Assembly (NCBI RefSeq): GCF_009208775.1
Contig: NZ_WFLM01000002.1
Span: 434,001 to 498,000, forward strand
Length of the DNA: 64,000 nt
From: Silvanigrella paludirubra
GTDB taxonomy: Bacteria; Bdellovibrionota_B; Oligoflexia; Silvanigrellales; Silvanigrellaceae
Direction: 5' to 3'
Of this stretch, positions 63,745-64,000 are shown in pieces. The position numbers and the translations under genes are program-made. Position 1 is the first letter of the stretch; each line of letters begins with the position of its first letter. The notes below the pieces were generated by a model. The model searched no databases, had not been told where the DNA came from, and saw nothing but the letters and a program-made list of their open reading frames with translations.

Positions 63745-64000
63745 TTAGTTATTTTGTTTTTCAATTGGCATAAGAGCTTCCACTGTCAACAAAACATCAA
63801 AATAAAGTTTCGCTTCGGTTATTGATATTAATCGAAATTTTGAAACCTTAAGCTTATTAGGCATTTGTTCAACAGCATTTATGTATTCCATCATTTTCTT
63901 TAAACTAACCCCTGATAACTTAAAATCTACACTCACTATTTGAAACTGCTCTGCTAAGGGATTTTGATTTGGAAGTTTTGCAATAACAGGTTTCACGGGA
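63745..64000 (-). CDS. gspM: type II secretion protein GspM-like, C-terminal part
   Basis: The frame is open at the window edge, so only the last 85 codons are seen. FQIVSVDFKLSGVSLKKMMEYINAVEQMP and the ending LYFDVLLTVEALMPIE fit the periplasmic ferredoxin-like domain of GspM-type proteins. It precedes gspN by about 30 bases. The apparent GTG at 63996 is internal. Confidence 0.6.
   Translation of the reverse strand, partial: PVKPVIAKLPNQNPLAEQFQIVSVDFKLSGVSLKKMMEYINAVEQMPNKLKVSKFRLISITEAKLYFDVLLTVEALMPIEKQNN

Noticed and set aside
1..64000. CRISPR array.
   Set aside because: No series of equal-length direct repeats with variable spacers was seen. The only short tandem repeats are the 54-base coding units in bufA1.

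Overview
The window is strongly AT-rich chromosomal DNA from a Gram-negative bacterium: lipoprotein signal peptides, predicted beta-barrel outer-membrane proteins, part of a type II secretion system, EF-Tu, Mfd and GpsA are all present. The style (Lys/Asn-rich proteins, large secreted lipoproteins, Rpn nuclease copies, a RuBisCO-like methionine-salvage operon) fits the Silvanigrellales/Oligoflexia branch (Silvanigrella, Fluviispira, Pigmentibacter relatives). That placement is inference from gene content, not from a marker comparison.

Layout. 1-8.5 kb: edge of a membrane-protein gene, two tandem paralogous lipoproteins (the second split by an A9 tract inside its signal peptide), a peptide-binding protein, an MFS symporter, an amino-acid-binding protein and ArgR. 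8.8-16 kb: a small secreted protein, then a toxin-antitoxin/defence island with a YjjJ-like HipA kinase, a complete tripartite hipB-hipS-hipT operon behind three evenly spaced operators, two near-identical Rpn nuclease genes in direct repeat on either side of hipBST, a free-standing copy of the Rpn C-terminal segment, a truncated copy of the same, and a decayed HipA pseudogene. Each rpn gene has a weak TTG start and a strong internal Shine-Dalgarno that would make its C-terminal third as a separate protein, the arrangement known for Rpn intragenic antitoxins. 16-24 kb: two large paralogous lipoproteins and a two-gene lipoprotein/barrel operon, with long AT-rich gaps. 24-34.6 kb: gamma-carbonic-anhydrase-like protein, tandem HD protein, tRNA-Cys, a large unknown protein, an operon of MBL hydrolase, GreB and dienelactone hydrolase, a metallophosphoesterase and tuf.

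34.7-39.6 kb: a methionine-salvage operon (mtnP, mtnA, RuBisCO-like mtnW, mtnB) headed by an unusual glutathione-transferase/pterin-dehydratase fusion. 39.7-46.2 kb: SpoIIE-type phosphatase, a possible attenuator and overlapping small ORF before a 2-hydroxyacid dehydrogenase, and a pair of NlpC/P60-like secreted proteins flanking an XRE-cupin regulator. 46.3-59 kb: HAD phosphatase, MoxR ATPase, gpsA, mfd, a FecR/TPR/barrel protein, a PLP enzyme, a TupA-like binding protein with a hairpin that can mask its ribosome binding site, and a secreted zinc metalloprotease. 59.3-62.8 kb: a bufferin-type (MNIO/DUF692) peptide operon read as precursor, BufB, BufC and DoxX, next to a divergent ECF sigma factor and a small zinc-finger anti-sigma candidate. 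The right end holds gspN and the end of a gspM-like gene.

The parts most worth following up are the Rpn intragenic-antitoxin/HipBST composite island, the A9-interrupted lipoprotein, the GST-pterin dehydratase fusion in the salvage operon and the repeat-core bufferin operon.
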